NCBI GenBank assembly: GCA_036272735.1
Contig: DATAYF010000380.1
Coordinates: forward strand, 1 to 5,660
DNA length: 5,660 nucleotides
Reading direction: 5' to 3'
Source of the DNA: DATAYF01 sp036272735
Lineage (GTDB): Bacteria; Chloroflexota; Ktedonobacteria; Ktedonobacterales; Ktedonobacteraceae
In this document: positions 5,262 to 5,660 of the stretch, piece by piece
How positions within the stretch are numbered: the stretch's first letter is position 1
Layout: every line of letters starts with the position of its first letter
The notes under the pieces: model-generated
Told to the model about the DNA's origin: nothing
The model's database searches: none
What the model saw: only the letters and a program-made list of their open reading frames with translations
Program-made: the position numbers and the translations under genes

Positions 5262-5660
5262 ATGGTACGGCAGCACCCAAAGCGCACGAAGCATACCACT
5301 CCCAGGCAGGAGACCAGCAAGCAAAGCCAGCAGACCCCGACCTTTCTGCTCGAGTTGCCTCTGGTCGTCGACGAAGGGCAGGCCAAACGCCTGCGCGCCC
5401 ACCTGGAAGCCGGCAGACACCTCTACAATGCGCTCCTTTCCGAAGGGCAAAAACGGCTCCGTCGCATGCGGGCCGATCCAGCGTGGCTCGCTGCTCGCGC
5501 CATCCCTCGTTCCCACAAGCAGGAGCGACAGGCCGCCTTCGCGGCGGTGCGGCAAAAGTCAGGCTTCTGCGAATATGCCTTCCACTCCTACGCCAAAGCT
5601 GCGCGTGTGTCCTGGCTGGCCGAGCACCTGGATGCGAGGCTCTCGCAAACGCTGGCCACC
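5262..5660 (+). CDS. tnpB: TnpB-family RNA-guided endonuclease/transposase accessory (5' part)
   Basis: The frame is open from ATG 5262 to the window end: 133 codons with no stop, the rest cut off. The first 26 residues are polar and basic, probably unstructured. From residue 27 (TFLLELPLVVDEGQAKRLRAHL) the N-terminal TnpB pattern is seen: a beta strand, then a helix, then the signature AGRHLYNALLSEGQKRLRRM (50-69). An Arg/Lys-rich segment and HSYAKAARVSWLAEHLDARLSQTLAT (108-133) follow. TnpB proteins of IS200/IS605 elements are nucleases guided by an RNA made from the element's right end, and they help the element persist. The RuvC catalytic Asp/Glu/Asp and the zinc finger lie beyond the window, so activity cannot be judged. 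AAAGG and GACGG before the ATG are weak ribosome binding sites. Codons are much richer in G+C than in the membrane-protein gene, consistent with transfer. Confidence 0.78.
   Translation, partial: MVRQHPKRTKHTTPRQETSKQSQQTPTFLLELPLVVDEGQAKRLRAHLEAGRHLYNALLSEGQKRLRRMRADPAWLAARAIPRSHKQERQAAFAAVRQKSGFCEYAFHSYAKAARVSWLAEHLDARLSQTLAT

Larger units (their letters stand above)
5000..5660 (+). mobile_element. IS200/IS605 (IS1341-type) insertion sequence, left part
   Basis: This entry groups the hairpin-rich GC-rich stretch from about 5000 with the TnpB gene that follows. The left limit is approximate: it is placed where base composition changes and the first strong hairpin begins. No TnpA (Y1 transposase) is seen in the window, and the right end lies outside it. 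The element may be a TnpB-only type, or TnpA may lie to the right. Elements of this group do not duplicate their target, so no flanking repeat is expected. Confidence 0.5.

Noticed and set aside
5226..5555. 109-codon open frame on the minus strand over the start of tnpB
   Set aside because: The plus frame gives a recognisable TnpB N-terminus. The minus frame is a by-product of the high GC content.

Overview
The window looks like a chromosomal stretch from a soil- or compost-type bacterium with moderate GC. My best guess is the Chloroflexota, class Ktedonobacteria. This rests on the style of the proteins (a multi-TM protein with a degenerate HAMP-like segment, a PRC-barrel/BON protein, a TnpB of the long Arg-rich kind) and is inference, not proof. 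No rRNA, tRNA or CRISPR array is visible.

Layout, left to right. (1) 2-361: the 3' end of a two-[4Fe-4S] ferredoxin subunit of the NuoI/HycF type, closed by a textbook intrinsic terminator (385-426). It is probably the last gene of a respiratory or hydrogenase operon lying to the left. (2) 430-2289: an AT-rich promoter region, then a multi-TM, coiled-coil, HAMP-like membrane protein broken by one in-frame TAG (1312-1314), so probably a recent pseudogene. (3) 2290-2405: a short gap holding a 12-bp-arm inverted repeat. (4) 2406-3407: an intact cytoplasmic protein with a PRC-barrel, a PRC-like second domain and two BON domains. (5) 3412-3500: an 89-bp near-perfect inverted repeat filling the gap between two convergent genes. 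(6) 3541-4764, minus strand: a complete PLP enzyme of the cystathionine gamma-synthase/lyase family (trans-sulfuration or methionine metabolism). (7) 4765-5261: about 500 bp without a gene. It is AT-rich near the PLP gene, then GC-rich and full of hairpins. (8) 5262-5660: the start of a TnpB gene (IS200/IS605/IS1341 group), cut by the window end.

The genes do not form one pathway. The window is a boundary between an energy-metabolism operon, a few single-gene units and an insertion sequence. The points most worth a second look are the single nonsense codon in an otherwise intact membrane protein, the long palindrome between the convergent genes, and the unusually structured, self-complementary leader in front of tnpB. 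I found no convincing evidence of a new multi-gene system.
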